A DNA stretch of 64,000 bases from Rubrivivax albus (lineage in GTDB: Bacteria > Pseudomonadota > Gammaproteobacteria > Burkholderiales > Burkholderiaceae_C), in the NCBI RefSeq assembly GCF_004016515.1, contig NZ_SACT01000004.1, positions 186,001 to 250,000 on the forward strand, read 5' to 3'. Every line of letters starts with the position of its first letter. Position 1 is the first letter of the stretch. The notes under the pieces were generated by a model that saw nothing but the letters and a program-made list of their open reading frames with translations, was not told where the DNA came from and did not search any database. Made by a program: the position numbers and the translations under genes. Of the stretch, positions 8,717-18,011 are shown one piece after another.

Positions 8717-9512
8717 TCTTGCGCAGCGGCGCGTAGCGTTCGCTGTCCACCAGCAGCGGGTGCGTGGGCTCGGTGTCGCCCAGCGGGTCGTCGATGCTCA
8801 GGAACACCTCGCGCAGCCGCTGGCCCCAGGTGCTGTGGATCATCTGGTAGTACGGGTTGTGCTCGTCGATGCACACGTGTTCCTGGCTGGCGAAGCTGCC
8901 CTCGCGATAGACCAGCAGGTCCAGCGGCAGGCCCACGGAGAGGTTGGACTTCAGCGTGCTGTCCATCGACACCAGCGCGCACTTGGCCGCCGTGTTCAGC
9001 CGTGACTTGGGCGTGATCATGCGGTCGAGCACCGGCTTGCCGTACTTGCTCTCGCCGACCTGGAAATAGCAGGTCTCCTGCGTGGCCTCGATGAAGTTGC
9101 CGGCCGAGTACACCTGGAACAGGCGCATCGCCTCGCCCTTGACCTGGCCGCCGAAGATGGCCGACATGTTGAAGTCCACGCCGGCGGCCTTCAGCGACGG
9201 CCCGTCCTGCTCGTAGACGCGGCGGATGGCGCTGCCCAGCACGCGCGTGGCGTCGAACATCGACGGCGCGTTCCAGATCGTCAGCGGCTCCTCGTGCGGG
9301 CCGCGGTCTACCTTCTCCACCTGCAGGATCTCGCGCACGCTCTGGCTGATGCTCAGGTTGCCGGCCGACAGCAGCACCATGAAGCGCTCGCCCGGCACCT
9401 CGTAGATCATCATCTTGCGGAAGGTGCTGATCTGGTCGATACCGGCGTTGGTGCGCGAGTCCGACAGGAAGACGAGCCCGGCTTCGAGCTTGATGCCGAC
9501 ACAGTAGGTCAT
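8688..9512 (-). CDS. Anbu, proteasome-type N-terminal nucleophile peptidase
   Basis: A 274-residue member of the Anbu (BPH) branch of the 20S proteasome superfamily. The product begins MTYCVGIKLEAGLVFLSDSRTNAG. Removal of Met would expose Thr as the N-terminal nucleophile, and Asp and Arg of SDSRTNAG match the conserved active-site segment. Other family stretches are ISTFRKM and LLSAGNL. Anbu assembles into open spiral rings in studied species. In many genomes it is clustered with a transglutaminase-like protein, an ATP-grasp protein and an alpha-E protein. None of these is nearby here, so this copy is an orphan. It lies downstream of mutS in the same direction, 78 bp away. The substrate is unknown. 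Confidence 0.93.
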   Translation of the reverse strand: MTYCVGIKLEAGLVFLSDSRTNAGIDQISTFRKMMIYEVPGERFMVLLSAGNLSISQSVREILQVEKVDRGPHEEPLTIWNAPSMFDATRVLGSAIRRVYEQDGPSLKAAGVDFNMSAIFGGQVKGEAMRLFQVYSAGNFIEATQETCYFQVGESKYGKPVLDRMITPKSRLNTAAKCALVSMDSTLKSNLSVGLPLDLLVYREGSFASQEHVCIDEHNPYYQMIHSTWGQRLREVFLSIDDPLGDTEPTHPLLVDSERYAPLRKITNASEKVV

Positions 9513-9547
9513 TTCAGCACCGCCCGGCCGTTCCGAAGGTGCTGAGC

Positions 9548-9562
9548 GCCCCTTCGGGGGGC
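9548..9562. terminator. GC-rich hairpin between mutS and Anbu
   Basis: GCCCC / GGGGC arms around a TTCG-type loop, in the 78-bp gap between the mutS stop and the Anbu start. No T-run follows on either strand. It may be a weak terminator, or part of an intergenic element. Confidence 0.3.
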
Positions 9563-9590
9563 CGCGAACGAAGTGAGCTGGGGGGCAACA

Positions 9591-12194
9591 TCACGATTCC
9601 TTCTTGAGTTTCTTGAGGCGGTACAGCGCGTCCAGCGCGTCGCGCGGGCTGAGCGTATCAGGGTCGAGCGCCTCGATGGCCTGGTCGAGCGCGGAAGGTT
9701 CCCCCGCCGGCGCCGCCGGCGGCGCCGCGAACAGATCCACCTGCGCCTGCTGCGCGCTGCTGCTGGCCTCCAGCGCCTCCAACGCCGCCCGCGCCTGCCG
9801 TATCAGCGGCGCCGGCATGCCGGCCAGCCGCGCCACCTGCACGCCGTAGCTGCGGCTGGCGGGGCCGGGTTCGATCTGGTGCAGGAAGACGATGCCGTCG
9901 CCGCCGGCCCCGGCGGCTTCGGCGGCGCTGACGTGCACGTTCATCGCTCCGGCGTGCTTCTCGGGGAAGGCCGTCAGCTCGAAGTAGTGGGTGGCGAACA
10001 GCGTGAAGGCCTTGTTGCGGTCGTGCAGGTGGCTGGCGATGGCGCCGGCCAGCGCCAGCCCGTCGAAGGTGCTGGTGCCGCGGCCGATCTCGTCCATCAG
10101 CACCAGGCTGTGCTCGGTGGCGGCGTGCACGATGGCCGCCGCCTCGGTCATCTCCAGCATGAAGGTGGACTGCGCGTTGGCCAGGTCGTCGGCGGCGCCG
10201 ATGCGCGTGTGGATGGCGTCGATCGGCCCCAGCCGGCAGGCGCTGGCCGGCACGCAGCTGCCCACCGCCGCCAGCAGCACGATCAGCGCCACCTGGCGCA
10301 TGTAGGTGCTCTTGCCGCCCATGTTCGGGCCGGTGATGACGAGCATGCGCGTCTTCGCGTCCAGCCGGCAGTGGTTGGCGATGAAGGCGCCACCACCGGT
10401 CTCCGCGAGGCGCGCTTCCACCACCGGGTGGCGGCCGTCCTCGATCTGCAGGCAGGGGTAGGGCACGAACTCCGGGCGACACCAGCGCAGCGTGGCAGCA
10501 CGTTCGGCCAGGCAGCCCAGCGCGTCCAGGCTGGCCAGGGCACGGGCCAGCGCACCGAGTTCGGCGAGAAACGCCTGCAGTGCGTCGACCAGGTTCTCGT
10601 ACAGCCACTTCTCGCGCGCGAGCGACCGTTCCTGCGCCGACAGCGCCTTGTCCTCGAAGGCCTTCAGCTCGGGCGTGATGTAGCGCTCGGCGTTCTTCAT
10701 CGTCTGCCGGCGCTGGTAGTCGGCCGGCACCTTGCCGACGTTCGACGCCGTGACCTCGATGTAGAAGCCGTGCACCTTGTTGAACATCACGCGCAGGTTG
10801 GCGATGCCGGTGCGGGCCCTTTCGCGCGCTTCCAGTTCCAGCAGGAAGGCGTCGCAGTTGGCGCCGATGGCGCGCAGCTCGTCGAGTTCCGCGTCCACGC
10901 CCTCGGCGATCACGCCGCCGTCGCGCAGCAGCACCGCCGGCTCTGCGGCCAGGGCCTGCAGCAGTTCGGCGATGCCGGCGTCGGGCGTCAGCGCGCCGTG
11001 CAGCGCGTCCAGCAGCGGGGTGCCCTGGGGCGCGGCGGCGCGCAGGGCGGGCAGGGCAGCCAGCGTGTCGCGCAGGCCGGTGAGCTCACGCGGGCGCACC
11101 GAGCGCAGCGCGATGCGCGCGGTGATGCGCTCGACGTCGCTGACGCCGGCCAGCGCCTCGCGCAGTGGCGCGAAGCCGGCCGCATGCAGCGCGCCGATGG
11201 CGTCCAGCCGCTCGGTGGCGGTGCGTCGCTCGCGCAGCGGCTGGGTCAGCCACTGGCGCAGCGTGCGGCTGCCCATGCCGGTGCGGCAGGTGTCCAGCAG
11301 CGACAGCAGCGTGGGCGCGTCCTCGCCGCGCAGGGTCTGCACGATCTCGAGGTTGCGCAGCGTGGCCGGTGGCAGGTCCACCAGGTCGGTGGCGCGCTGC
11401 ACCTGCAGCGTGCGCACGTGATCCAGGGCGCGGCCCTGCGTGTGTTCGGCAAAGCTCAGCAGCGCGGCGGCTGCGGCGTGCGCCGCCGGCAGGTCCTGCG
11501 CGTTGAAGCCGGCCAGGCTCTGCACCTGCAGCTGCGCACACAGCTTCTTCAGGCCCAGGGCGGACTCGAACTGCCAGGCGGGCCGGGAGGTGCGCGCCGC
11601 GGCCACACCGGGCCAGGCCGGGGCCGTGCCGTCGTGCAGGATCTCCGCCGGGGCCAGCCGCGCCAGCCAGCCGGGCAGCTCGTCGTCGCTGCACTCGCTC
11701 AGTCCCAGGCGGCCGCTGGACAGGCCCAGCCAGGCCAGGCCCCAGGTGGCCCTGACGCGGTGCACGGCCAGCAGCAGCGTGTCGGCCCGGTCGGCCAGCA
11801 GTTCGGTGTCGGTGACGGTGCCGGGCGTGACCACGCGCACCACCTTGCGCTCCACCGGCCCCTTGGCGGTGGCCACGTCGCCCACCTGTTCGGCGATGGC
11901 CACCGCCTCGCCCAGCTTGATCAGCCTGGCCAGGTAGCTCTCCAGCGCATGCACCGGCACGCCGGCCATCACCACCGGTTCCCCGGCGCTCTGGCCGCGC
12001 GTGGTCAGCGTGATGTCCAGCAGCCGGTGGGCGCGGCGGGCGTCGTCGTAGAACAGCTCGTAGAAGTCGCCCATGCGGTAGAGCACCAGGGCATCGGCGT
12101 GCTGCGCCTTGATGCGCAGGTACTGCTGCATCATGGGCGTGTGGGCCGAGAAGTCGCCCTGGAGCAGGTCGGCGGTGGAGATCGGGGCGGTCAT
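9591..12194 (-). CDS. mutS: DNA mismatch repair protein MutS
   Basis: An 867-residue MutS1, the usual length. The mismatch-reading motif is GDFYELF (Phe44-Tyr45-Glu46). The ATPase domain carries Walker [10 protein letters not shown] (from residue 622), STFMLEMTE, the Walker B/signature stretch [16 protein letters not shown] and the [11 protein letters not shown] switch. The C-terminal tail ends in [13 protein letters not shown] and is of normal length for a tetramer/dimer region. MutS binds mismatches and recruits MutL, which is not in this window. The ATG at 12194 gives the standard N-terminus, with [10 protein letters not shown] at 20-29. It is flanked by unrelated genes and should be constitutively expressed. 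Confidence 0.98.
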   Translation of the reverse strand: MTAPISTADLLQGDFSAHTPMMQQYLRIKAQHADALVLYRMGDFYELFYDDARRAHRLLDITLTTRGQSAGEPVVMAGVPVHALESYLARLIKLGEAVAIAEQVGDVATAKGPVERKVVRVVTPGTVTDTELLADRADTLLLAVHRVRATWGLAWLGLSSGRLGLSECSDDELPGWLARLAPAEILHDGTAPAWPGVAAARTSRPAWQFESALGLKKLCAQLQVQSLAGFNAQDLPAAHAAAAALLSFAEHTQGRALDHVRTLQVQRATDLVDLPPATLRNLEIVQTLRGEDAPTLLSLLDTCRTGMGSRTLRQWLTQPLRERRTATERLDAIGALHAAGFAPLREALAGVSDVERITARIALRSVRPRELTGLRDTLAALPALRAAAPQGTPLLDALHGALTPDAGIAELLQALAAEPAVLLRDGGVIAEGVDAELDELRAIGANCDAFLLELEARERARTGIANLRVMFNKVHGFYIEVTASNVGKVPADYQRRQTMKNAERYITPELKAFEDKALSAQERSLAREKWLYENLVDALQAFLAELGALARALASLDALGCLAERAATLRWCRPEFVPYPCLQIEDGRHPVVEARLAETGGGAFIANHCRLDAKTRMLVITGPNMGGKSTYMRQVALIVLLAAVGSCVPASACRLGPIDAIHTRIGAADDLANAQSTFMLEMTEAAAIVHAATEHSLVLMDEIGRGTSTFDGLALAGAIASHLHDRNKAFTLFATHYFELTAFPEKHAGAMNVHVSAAEAAGAGGDGIVFLHQIEPGPASRSYGVQVARLAGMPAPLIRQARAALEALEASSSAQQAQVDLFAAPPAAPAGEPSALDQAIEALDPDTLSPRDALDALYRLKKLKKES

Positions 12195-12352
12195 GAAGGG
12201 CGAGATGGTAGGCGAGGACGGCCTGCAGCCGGCCGCGCGGGGCGCGTGCGGCCGTCAGCCGATCGCCGGGCCTGAGATGATGCGGACCGCCTTGCCTGCG
12301 GGTGCCGGTCAGCTGAACGGCCGCCCATGGGCCGGCGATTCGCCGCCCTGTC

Positions 12353-13558
12353 ATGACCATCGAAGACGACCTGCCGCCTTTCCCTGACGCCTCGCCGTCG
12401 CCGCCCCGGGCCCGCATCGCCATCGTCGGTGCGGGGCTCGGCGGCCTGTACGCCGCCTGGCGGCTGCAGCAGTCGGGCGTGCACGGCGTCGTGCTGCTGG
12501 AAGCGCGCGACGCGCCGGGCGGGCGCATCCTCTGCGTCGACCCCGCGGGCCGGCCGGTGGCCCTGGGCGCGCCCGGATCCGCCGCGGCCGACCGCTTCGA
12601 CCTCGGCCCGACCTGGTACTGGCCCGGCATGCAGCCCCAGCTGGACGCGCTCGTCGACACCCTCGGCCTGCAGCGCTTCCCGCAGCACGAGGACGGCGAA
12701 ATGGTGGTGGAGCGGACGCCGCAGGCGCCGCCGGCGCGCGTCCGCGGTTACCGGAGTGAACCGCCATCCGTGCGGCTGGTCGGCGGCATGGGGGCGCTGG
12801 TCGAGGCGCTGCACCACCGGCTGGCCCCCGGCCGTGTCCTCACCGGGCAGGCCGTGCGCCGCCTGGGCATTGCCAGCGACGCGGTCGAGGTTCATGCCAT
12901 GGACGGCAGGGGCCAGGGCACGGTCTGGCGCGTCGACCACGTGCTCTGCGCAGTGCCGCCGCGCTTGATGGTCGACAGGATCGACTTCGCTCCTGCGCTG
13001 CCGGCGGCGCTGGCCCGGCGCTGGCGGGCCACCGACACCTGGATGGCGCCGCACGCCAAGTACGTTGCCGTCTACCCGGCGCCGTTCTGGCGCGCGCAGG
13101 GGCTGTCCGGCGAAGCGCGCAGCGCCCGGGGCCCGATGGCCGAGGTGCACGACGCGTCGATGCCCGGCGGCCATGCTGCGCTGTTCGGCTTCCTCGGCGT
13201 GCCGGCCCGCGTGCGCCAGGGGGTGGCCGAGGACGTGCTGCGCGCGCACTGCCGTGTCCAGCTCGGCCGCCTGTTCGGCCCCGAGGCGCTGACGCCCGCA
13301 GCCGAAGTCATCAAGGACTGGGCAGCCGATCCGTACACAGCAACGGACGCCGACTTGCATGGCAGTGGCCAGCACCCCGAGCCGCCGGCCAGCGGGGCCG
13401 ACGACGGGCCCTGGCACGGCCGCCTGACCGGCATCGCCAGCGAGTGGTCGCCCCAGTTTCCCGGCTACCTGGCCGGCGCCGTGGACGCGGCCGAGCGTGG
13501 CGTGCAGGCCTGGCTGAGGTCGGCCGGCACCAGACGCGACCCGCTGCCCCGGTCATGA
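12353..13558 (+). CDS. FAD-dependent amine oxidase family protein
   Basis: A 401-residue flavin monoamine-oxidase-like protein. An N-terminal Rossmann fold IAIVGAGLGGLYAAWRL is followed by VVLLEARDAPGGRI (dinucleotide-binding and GG motifs). The C-terminus contains GIASEWSPQFPGYLAGAVDAAERG, the typical second FAD-contact region of the family. FLGVPARVRQG lies in the substrate domain. It is a little shorter than the usual 430-460 residues and lacks a clear signal peptide. The next gene, a broken MFS transporter, starts inside its stop codon (ATGA overlap), so the two formed an operon. The substrate (amine, amino acid or other) cannot be read from the sequence. Confidence 0.85.
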   Translation: MTIEDDLPPFPDASPSPPRARIAIVGAGLGGLYAAWRLQQSGVHGVVLLEARDAPGGRILCVDPAGRPVALGAPGSAAADRFDLGPTWYWPGMQPQLDALVDTLGLQRFPQHEDGEMVVERTPQAPPARVRGYRSEPPSVRLVGGMGALVEALHHRLAPGRVLTGQAVRRLGIASDAVEVHAMDGRGQGTVWRVDHVLCAVPPRLMVDRIDFAPALPAALARRWRATDTWMAPHAKYVAVYPAPFWRAQGLSGEARSARGPMAEVHDASMPGGHAALFGFLGVPARVRQGVAEDVLRAHCRVQLGRLFGPEALTPAAEVIKDWAADPYTATDADLHGSGQHPEPPASGADDGPWHGRLTGIASEWSPQFPGYLAGAVDAAERGVQAWLRSAGTRRDPLPRS

Positions 13559-14186
13559 CCATGCCTTGGCGCACGAAACTGCCGGACGCGCCGCACGGCA
13601 CGGGTCCGGCGCGCGCGCTGCCGCGGGCGATCTGGGTGCTGGGTTTCGTCAGCCTGCTGATGGACGTGTCCTCGGAGATGATCCACAGCCTGCTGCCGCT
13701 GTTCCTGGTGGGCTCGCTGGGCGTCAGCGTGGTCGTCGTCGGGCTGATCGAGGGCATCGCCGAGGCCACCGCGCTCATCGTCAAGGTGTTCTCCGGCGTG
13801 CTCAGCGACCACGTCCGCCGGCGCAAGCACCTGGCCGTCGTCGGCTACGCGCTCGGCGCGCTGTCCAAGCCCGCCTTCGCGCTGGCGCAGGGGGCGGGCG
13901 TGGTGGTGGCGGCGCGCTTCGTCGACCGCATCGGCAAGGGCATCCGCGGCGCGCCACGCGACGCACTGGTGGCCGACCTGGTGCCACCGGCGCAGCGCGG
14001 CGCGGCCTACGGTCTGCGGCAGTCGCTGGACACCGTGGGCGCCTTCGTCGGCCCGGTGCTGGCAACGGGGCTGATGCTGCTGTGGGCCAACGACTTCCGC
14101 GCGGTGTTCTGGGTGGCGGCTTTGCCGCGCTGGCGCTGGTCGTGGGGTGTGCGCTGCGGCCACGCGCGCGCCTGCTGACGCCCTGA
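13555..14186 (+). pseudogene. Truncated MFS transporter (C-terminal half missing)
   Basis: The first 190 or so residues look like the N-terminal six-helix half of a major facilitator: FVSLLMDVSSEMIHSLLPLF, the loop SDHVRRRKHL, RIGKGIRGAPRDALVADL and GAFVGPVLATGL. After FRAVFWVAA the frame becomes Arg/Trp-rich and stops at 14178, at only 207 residues. Shifting by one base restores a hydrophobic segment (FAALALVVGCAL) but it also stops, at 14186. The usual second half (another 200 residues) is absent, and the family III CoA transferase gene ends at 14315. This points to a frameshift plus a 3' deletion. It overlaps the amine oxidase stop by 4 bp. Confidence 0.65.
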
Positions 14187-14314
14187 TCCGCCCTGCCCAG
14201 GGTGTGGCGGCCGCCGACGGCCAGGCGATCTTGCGCGAGCCGCAGGGCGGCGCCATGCCGCGCACAGACCTTCGGCGAAGGGGCGCGGCGGGTGCCTCCG
14301 GGTCGGCCCGTGCG

Positions 14315-15520
14315 TCAGCCCGCACCGGTGCCGAACACGTCCGTCGGGCGGTGCGGTTCGGAAAACTCGGCACGGATCGCGTCGCCCTGGGCGTCGAGCG
14401 CCGGGGCCTCGGGGTAGCTGTCGGTGTCCCAGTCCTGGCCCCAGGGCGCCGCGGGCACCGCCACCATGTGCCCGTGCACCGGCATCCGGCGCGTGCGCAG
14501 CTGCGGGTGCGCGATCAGGTCGTCCACCGAGTTCACGTTGCCGAAGGCCGTCTGCATAGCGGTCAGGCGGTCGACCACCTCGCCGCTGGGCAGCGCGTCG
14601 AAGACCTCGGCCACCGTGCCGTCGACGAAGTCGCGGTGGGCCACGCGGGCGGCGTTGTCGGCGCAGCGCGGGTCCTGCAGCAGGTCCGGTCGCTGCAGCA
14701 CGCCGCGGCAGAAGTCGGCCCACTCGCGCTCGTTCTGGATGGAGATGACGATGTCGCGGCCATCGGCGCAGGTGAAGGCGCCGTAGGGCGCGATCGTCGG
14801 GTGCTTCAGGCCCACGCGCCGCGGGGCCTGGCCGCCGTAACGCGCTTGCAGGTAGGGCACGCTCATCAGCTCGGCCGCGGAGCCGAAGAGCGAGACCTTT
14901 ACCGCCGATCCCTGGCCGGTGCGTGCGCGCTGCAGCAGCGCCTGCTGGATGCCGATCAGCGCGTTCATGCCGGCGTTGATGTCGCACAGCGAAACGCCGA
15001 TGCGGCCCAGCGATTCGACGCCTTCACCCGCCGCCCCACTGACGGCGACCAGCCCGCTCTCGGCCTGCACCAGCAGGTCGTAGGCCTTCATGCCCATCAG
15101 CGGGCCGTCGTCGCCGTAGCCGCTGATGTCGCAGGTGATCAGGCGCGGGTGTTGCTGGCGCAGCGCGGCCGAGCCGAGGCCCAGCCGTTCGGTCGCCCCC
15201 GGCGCCAGGTTCTGGATGAAGACGTCGGCCCGGGCGATCAGGCGCTGGAGCAATGCCAGATCCTGCGCGTCCTTGACGTCGAGCGCGATCGATTCCTTGC
15301 CGCGGTTGATCCACACCCAGTACGACGACTCGCCGTGCACGGCACGGTCGTAGCCGCGGGCGAAGTCGCCCTCCCGGCGCTCGATCTTGATCACGCGGGC
15401 GCCGGCGTCGGCGAGGCGGCTGCTGCAGTAGGGCGCGGCCACGGCCTGCTCCAGCGCGACGACGAGGAGGCCGTGGAGCGGGCGCGCTGTCGAGAAGGTC
15501 GGTGGTTCGGTGCGTGACAT
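14315..15520 (-). CDS. CaiB/BaiF family III CoA transferase
   Basis: A 401-residue class III CoA transferase, the expected length. Family features are LHGLLVVALEQAVAAPYCSSRLADAGARVIKIE at the N-terminus, SYWVWINRGKESIALDVK, and the conserved Asp region AYDLLVQAESGLVAVSG. The Asp of AYDLL is the expected catalytic residue. The C-terminal part has AFGNVNSVDDLIAHPQ. These enzymes move CoA between carboxylic acids (for example formyl-CoA, carnitine or benzylsuccinate substrates). The substrate here is not evident. The ATG at 15520 (MSRTEPP) is preferred over an upstream one because family homology begins just after it. It is divergent from the SbtA-like gene. Confidence 0.93.
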   Translation of the reverse strand: MSRTEPPTFSTARPLHGLLVVALEQAVAAPYCSSRLADAGARVIKIERREGDFARGYDRAVHGESSYWVWINRGKESIALDVKDAQDLALLQRLIARADVFIQNLAPGATERLGLGSAALRQQHPRLITCDISGYGDDGPLMGMKAYDLLVQAESGLVAVSGAAGEGVESLGRIGVSLCDINAGMNALIGIQQALLQRARTGQGSAVKVSLFGSAAELMSVPYLQARYGGQAPRRVGLKHPTIAPYGAFTCADGRDIVISIQNEREWADFCRGVLQRPDLLQDPRCADNAARVAHRDFVDGTVAEVFDALPSGEVVDRLTAMQTAFGNVNSVDDLIAHPQLRTRRMPVHGHMVAVPAAPWGQDWDTDSYPEAPALDAQGDAIRAEFSEPHRPTDVFGTGAG

Positions 15521-15720
15521 GTCGGATCCACGGGAGGCGTCGTACGGCTGCGGCGGATCGGGATCCTGGGGCGGGGCGTCGACGGAGGAAGGCCGGCCCA
15601 TTGTCCCGCCTGCCGCCTGGACATGGGATACGCTCGCGCCGCCGCGCCATCGCGGCTTCGGATGCCCATGCCCAGCCCACCGCCCCGCCACCGCGGCCTG
15701 CCAACGCCGCGGATCACGCC

Positions 15721-16659
15721 GTGATCGACGTCGTCGTCTTCTTCTTCCTGCTCGGGGTGCTGGCCCGCCTCGTCAAGAGCGACCTGCGCCTGCCCGAGGC
15801 CTTGTACGAGACGCTGTCGATCTATCTGCTGCTCGCCATCGGGCTGAAGGGGGGCATCGAACTGTCCAAGCAGCCCATCGCCACACTGGCACCGCAGGTG
15901 CTGGCCTGCCTGGCGCTGGGATTCACGATCCCGTTCGCGCTCTACCCACTGTTACGCGCACTGCGCTTCTCCGGGGTGGATGCGGCGTCGCTGGGGGCTC
16001 ACTTCGGGTCGGTGAGCGTGGTCACCTTTGCGGTGGCGACCACGGCTCTGGCGCGGGAAGGTATCGCCTTCGAGAGCCACGCGGCGATGTGGGTGGCGGT
16101 GATGGAGGCCCCGGGCCTGATCGCCGGCATCGTGCTGGCCAGCCGGGCGCGCGCCGCCCAGGGCACCCGGGTGCGCTGGGGCCCGCTGATGCACGACGTG
16201 CTGTTCGGCAAGAGCGTGCTGCTGCTGCTGGGTGGCCTGGTCATCGGCGCCGTGGCGGGCGAGGCGGGCACTGAGCCGATCAAGGCGGTGTTCGTCGACC
16301 CCTTCAAGGGCGTGCTGGCGCTGTTCCTGCTCGAACTGGGCCTGGTGGCGGGCGGGCGCCTGGCCGACCTGCGCCGGTTCGGCCCCGCGGTGGCCGTGCT
16401 GGGCCTGGGGGTGCCGCCCGTGCTGGCCATGGCCGGCGCCCTCGTCGGGCTGGCGCTGGGCCTGTCCACCGGCGGGGTGGCGCTGATGGCCACGCTGGCG
16501 GCCAGCGCGAGCTACATCGCCGCCCCGACCGCGATGCGCATCGCGGTGCCGGAAGCGAACGCGGCGCTGTCGATCACGGTGGCGCTGGGGGTGGTGTTCC
16601 CGTTCAACATCGTGGCGGGGATCCCGCTCTACATCGAACTCGCGCGGAGGCTGACGTGA
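15721..16659 (+). CDS. SbtA-like sodium-dependent bicarbonate transporter family protein (DUF897)
   Basis: A 312-residue membrane protein with about ten helices. It begins at the GTG 15721 with VIDVVVFFFLLGVLARLVKSDLRLPEALYETLSIYLLLAIGLKGG. This N-terminus and the internal HFGSVSVVTFAVA, LLLGGLVIGAVAG and ATLAASASYIAAPTAMR stretches are typical of the SbtA/DUF897 family. Cyanobacterial SbtA imports bicarbonate with sodium and is gated by the PII-like SbtB. The gene that overlaps its stop by 4 bp encodes such a PII-like protein, which strengthens the call. The physiological use in a heterotrophic betaproteobacterium is unclear: it could be inorganic carbon uptake for carboxylases, or another anion. 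Confidence 0.88.
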   Translation: MIDVVVFFFLLGVLARLVKSDLRLPEALYETLSIYLLLAIGLKGGIELSKQPIATLAPQVLACLALGFTIPFALYPLLRALRFSGVDAASLGAHFGSVSVVTFAVATTALAREGIAFESHAAMWVAVMEAPGLIAGIVLASRARAAQGTRVRWGPLMHDVLFGKSVLLLLGGLVIGAVAGEAGTEPIKAVFVDPFKGVLALFLLELGLVAGGRLADLRRFGPAVAVLGLGVPPVLAMAGALVGLALGLSTGGVALMATLAASASYIAAPTAMRIAVPEANAALSITVALGVVFPFNIVAGIPLYIELARRLT

Positions 16660-16964
16660 CCCTCACCAAGCACCCCAAGACGCTGCTGACCATCGTCACC
16701 GAAGCGGTGCTGGAAGGCGCGCTGCTGCGCGACCTGCGGGAACGCGGCGCGCACAGCTGGGTGGTCGGCGAGGTCCACGGCGCCAACCTCGAGGGTGTGC
16801 GGGACGGCGACTGGGAAGCCGACCGCACGATCGAGATCAAGGTGCTGTGCGAGTCCGAGGTGGCCGACCGCATCGCCGACCACGTGCTGCACGCGTACGC
16901 GCGGCACTACAGCATGGCAATCTGGTTCAGCGCCGTGACCGTGCTGCGTCCCGAACGCTACTGA
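16656..16964 (+). CDS. SbtB-like PII-family signalling protein
   Basis: A 102-residue PII-fold protein that starts at the ATG of an ATGA overlap with the SbtA-like gene. The pattern LLTIVTEAVLEGALLRDLRERGAHSWVVGEVHG, then RTIEIKVLCESEVADRIADHVL, then AIWFSAVTVLRPERY is that of a ferredoxin-like PII protein with an extended T-loop (residues about 42-54). The C-terminal Cys-Gly-Pro redox loop found in some cyanobacterial SbtB proteins is absent. SbtB proteins bind adenine nucleotides (AMP, cAMP, ADP, ATP) and dock to SbtA to control transport. The pair probably forms one regulated transporter. Confidence 0.88.
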   Translation: MTLTKHPKTLLTIVTEAVLEGALLRDLRERGAHSWVVGEVHGANLEGVRDGDWEADRTIEIKVLCESEVADRIADHVLHAYARHYSMAIWFSAVTVLRPERY

Positions 16965-17012
16965 ACACGGCCCGGGCTGACCCCGGCCGGACGACGACGG
17001 CAGGGCGTGCGC

Positions 17013-17909
17013 TCAGCCAGGCAGCGACTCGCCCGCGAAGACCGCCGCCGCCAGGTCCACGAAGGCCCGCACCTTGGGCGCCAGGAAGCGTGCACTGGGG
17101 AACACCGCATGCACCGGCACTGGCGGCGGTGCCCAGCGGCCGAGCACCGGCTTGAGCCGGCCGGCCTGCACCGCGTCGGCGGCCACCAGGCAGGGCAGCA
17201 GGGCCACGCCCAGGCCGGCCTCGGCCGCATCGCGCACGGCGAAGGTGTTGCCCGCGTGCAGCCGCGGCTGCAGGTCCACCCGGTGCGTCTGCGCGCCGTC
17301 GGACAGCGTCCACTGCGCGCGCCGGCTGGTGCCGGCGAAGGCCAGCGTGTCGTGCGCGGCCAGGTCGTCGGGCCGGCGTGGCGTGCCTCGGCGCCTGAGG
17401 TAGGCCGGTGCCGCGTAAAGCGCATAGTGCAGCGTGCCCAGCCGCCGCGCGGCCAGCGACGAGTCGGCCAGCGGACCCAGGCGCACCGCGAGGTCGAATC
17501 CTTCGTGCACCAGGTCCACCACGCGGGCGGTGAAGTCGGCGTCCACCTGCACCTGCGGGTGGCGCTGCAGGTAGGCACGGATCCAGCCGCTGACGGCGAT
17601 GAGGCCGAACTCCACGCCGCAGGTCAGGCGCAAGGTGCCTCGCGGTTCGCCCTGCACCTGCTGCATGGCGCCGCGCGCCTCGTCCACCGCGGCCAGGATG
17701 CCCACGCTGCGCTCGAAGAACTCGCGGCCGGCCTCGGTGAGCGACAGCGCGCGCGTGCTGCGCGCCAGCAGGCGCACGCCGAGTTCGCGCTCCAGCGCGC
17801 TGACGCTGCGTGACACGCGCGCCTTGTGCGTCTGCAGCGCGTCGGCCGCCCGCGTGAAGCTGCCGGTCTGCACGACCTTGACGAAGGTGGCCAGGGTGCT
17901 CAGGTCCAT
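17013..17909 (-). CDS. LysR-family transcriptional regulator
   Basis: A 298-residue LTTR. The N-terminal winged helix (residues 1-60) contains FVKVVQTGSFTRAADAL and VSRSVSALERELGVRLLARSTR. The periplasmic-binding-like effector domain follows (TLRLTCGVEFGLIAV, LAVRLGPLADSSLAARRLG). It belongs to the large DsdC/LrhA/AaeR-type (CrgA-like) subgroup. It is divergent from the DJ-1/PfpI gene at 18012, with 102 bp between starts, so that run is its likely target. Start chosen at 17909 (MDLSTLATFVKV), the normal LTTR N-terminus. The ligand is unknown. Confidence 0.93.
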   Translation of the reverse strand: MDLSTLATFVKVVQTGSFTRAADALQTHKARVSRSVSALERELGVRLLARSTRALSLTEAGREFFERSVGILAAVDEARGAMQQVQGEPRGTLRLTCGVEFGLIAVSGWIRAYLQRHPQVQVDADFTARVVDLVHEGFDLAVRLGPLADSSLAARRLGTLHYALYAAPAYLRRRGTPRRPDDLAAHDTLAFAGTSRRAQWTLSDGAQTHRVDLQPRLHAGNTFAVRDAAEAGLGVALLPCLVAADAVQAGRLKPVLGRWAPPPVPVHAVFPSARFLAPKVRAFVDLAAAVFAGESLPG

Positions 17910-17910
17910 C

Positions 17911-17928
17911 GTTGTCGATTCTGACAAC
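17911..17928. promoter_or_regulatory. Inverted repeat GTTGTC-N6-GACAAC, probable LysR operator
   Basis: A perfect 6-bp-arm palindrome directly abutting the LysR start codon, in the divergent region between the LysR gene and the DJ-1/PfpI gene. A second imperfect repeat, CGATG-N8-CATCG, lies at 17943-17960. LTTRs usually bind two such sites, one for autoregulation and one for activation of the divergent gene. The assignment is by position and symmetry. Confidence 0.5.
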
Positions 17929-18011
17929 AAAGTGTTCCTGGTCGATGGATTTATTCATCGGCCTTGCGTGCGCAGACTCCGGCCATCGACCTGCCCACCC
18001 TGGAGACCACC

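Noticed and set aside
9573..12275. 900-codon plus-strand open frame opposite mutS
   Set aside because: It is antisense to mutS, low in hydrophobic core patterns, and has no recognisable domain.
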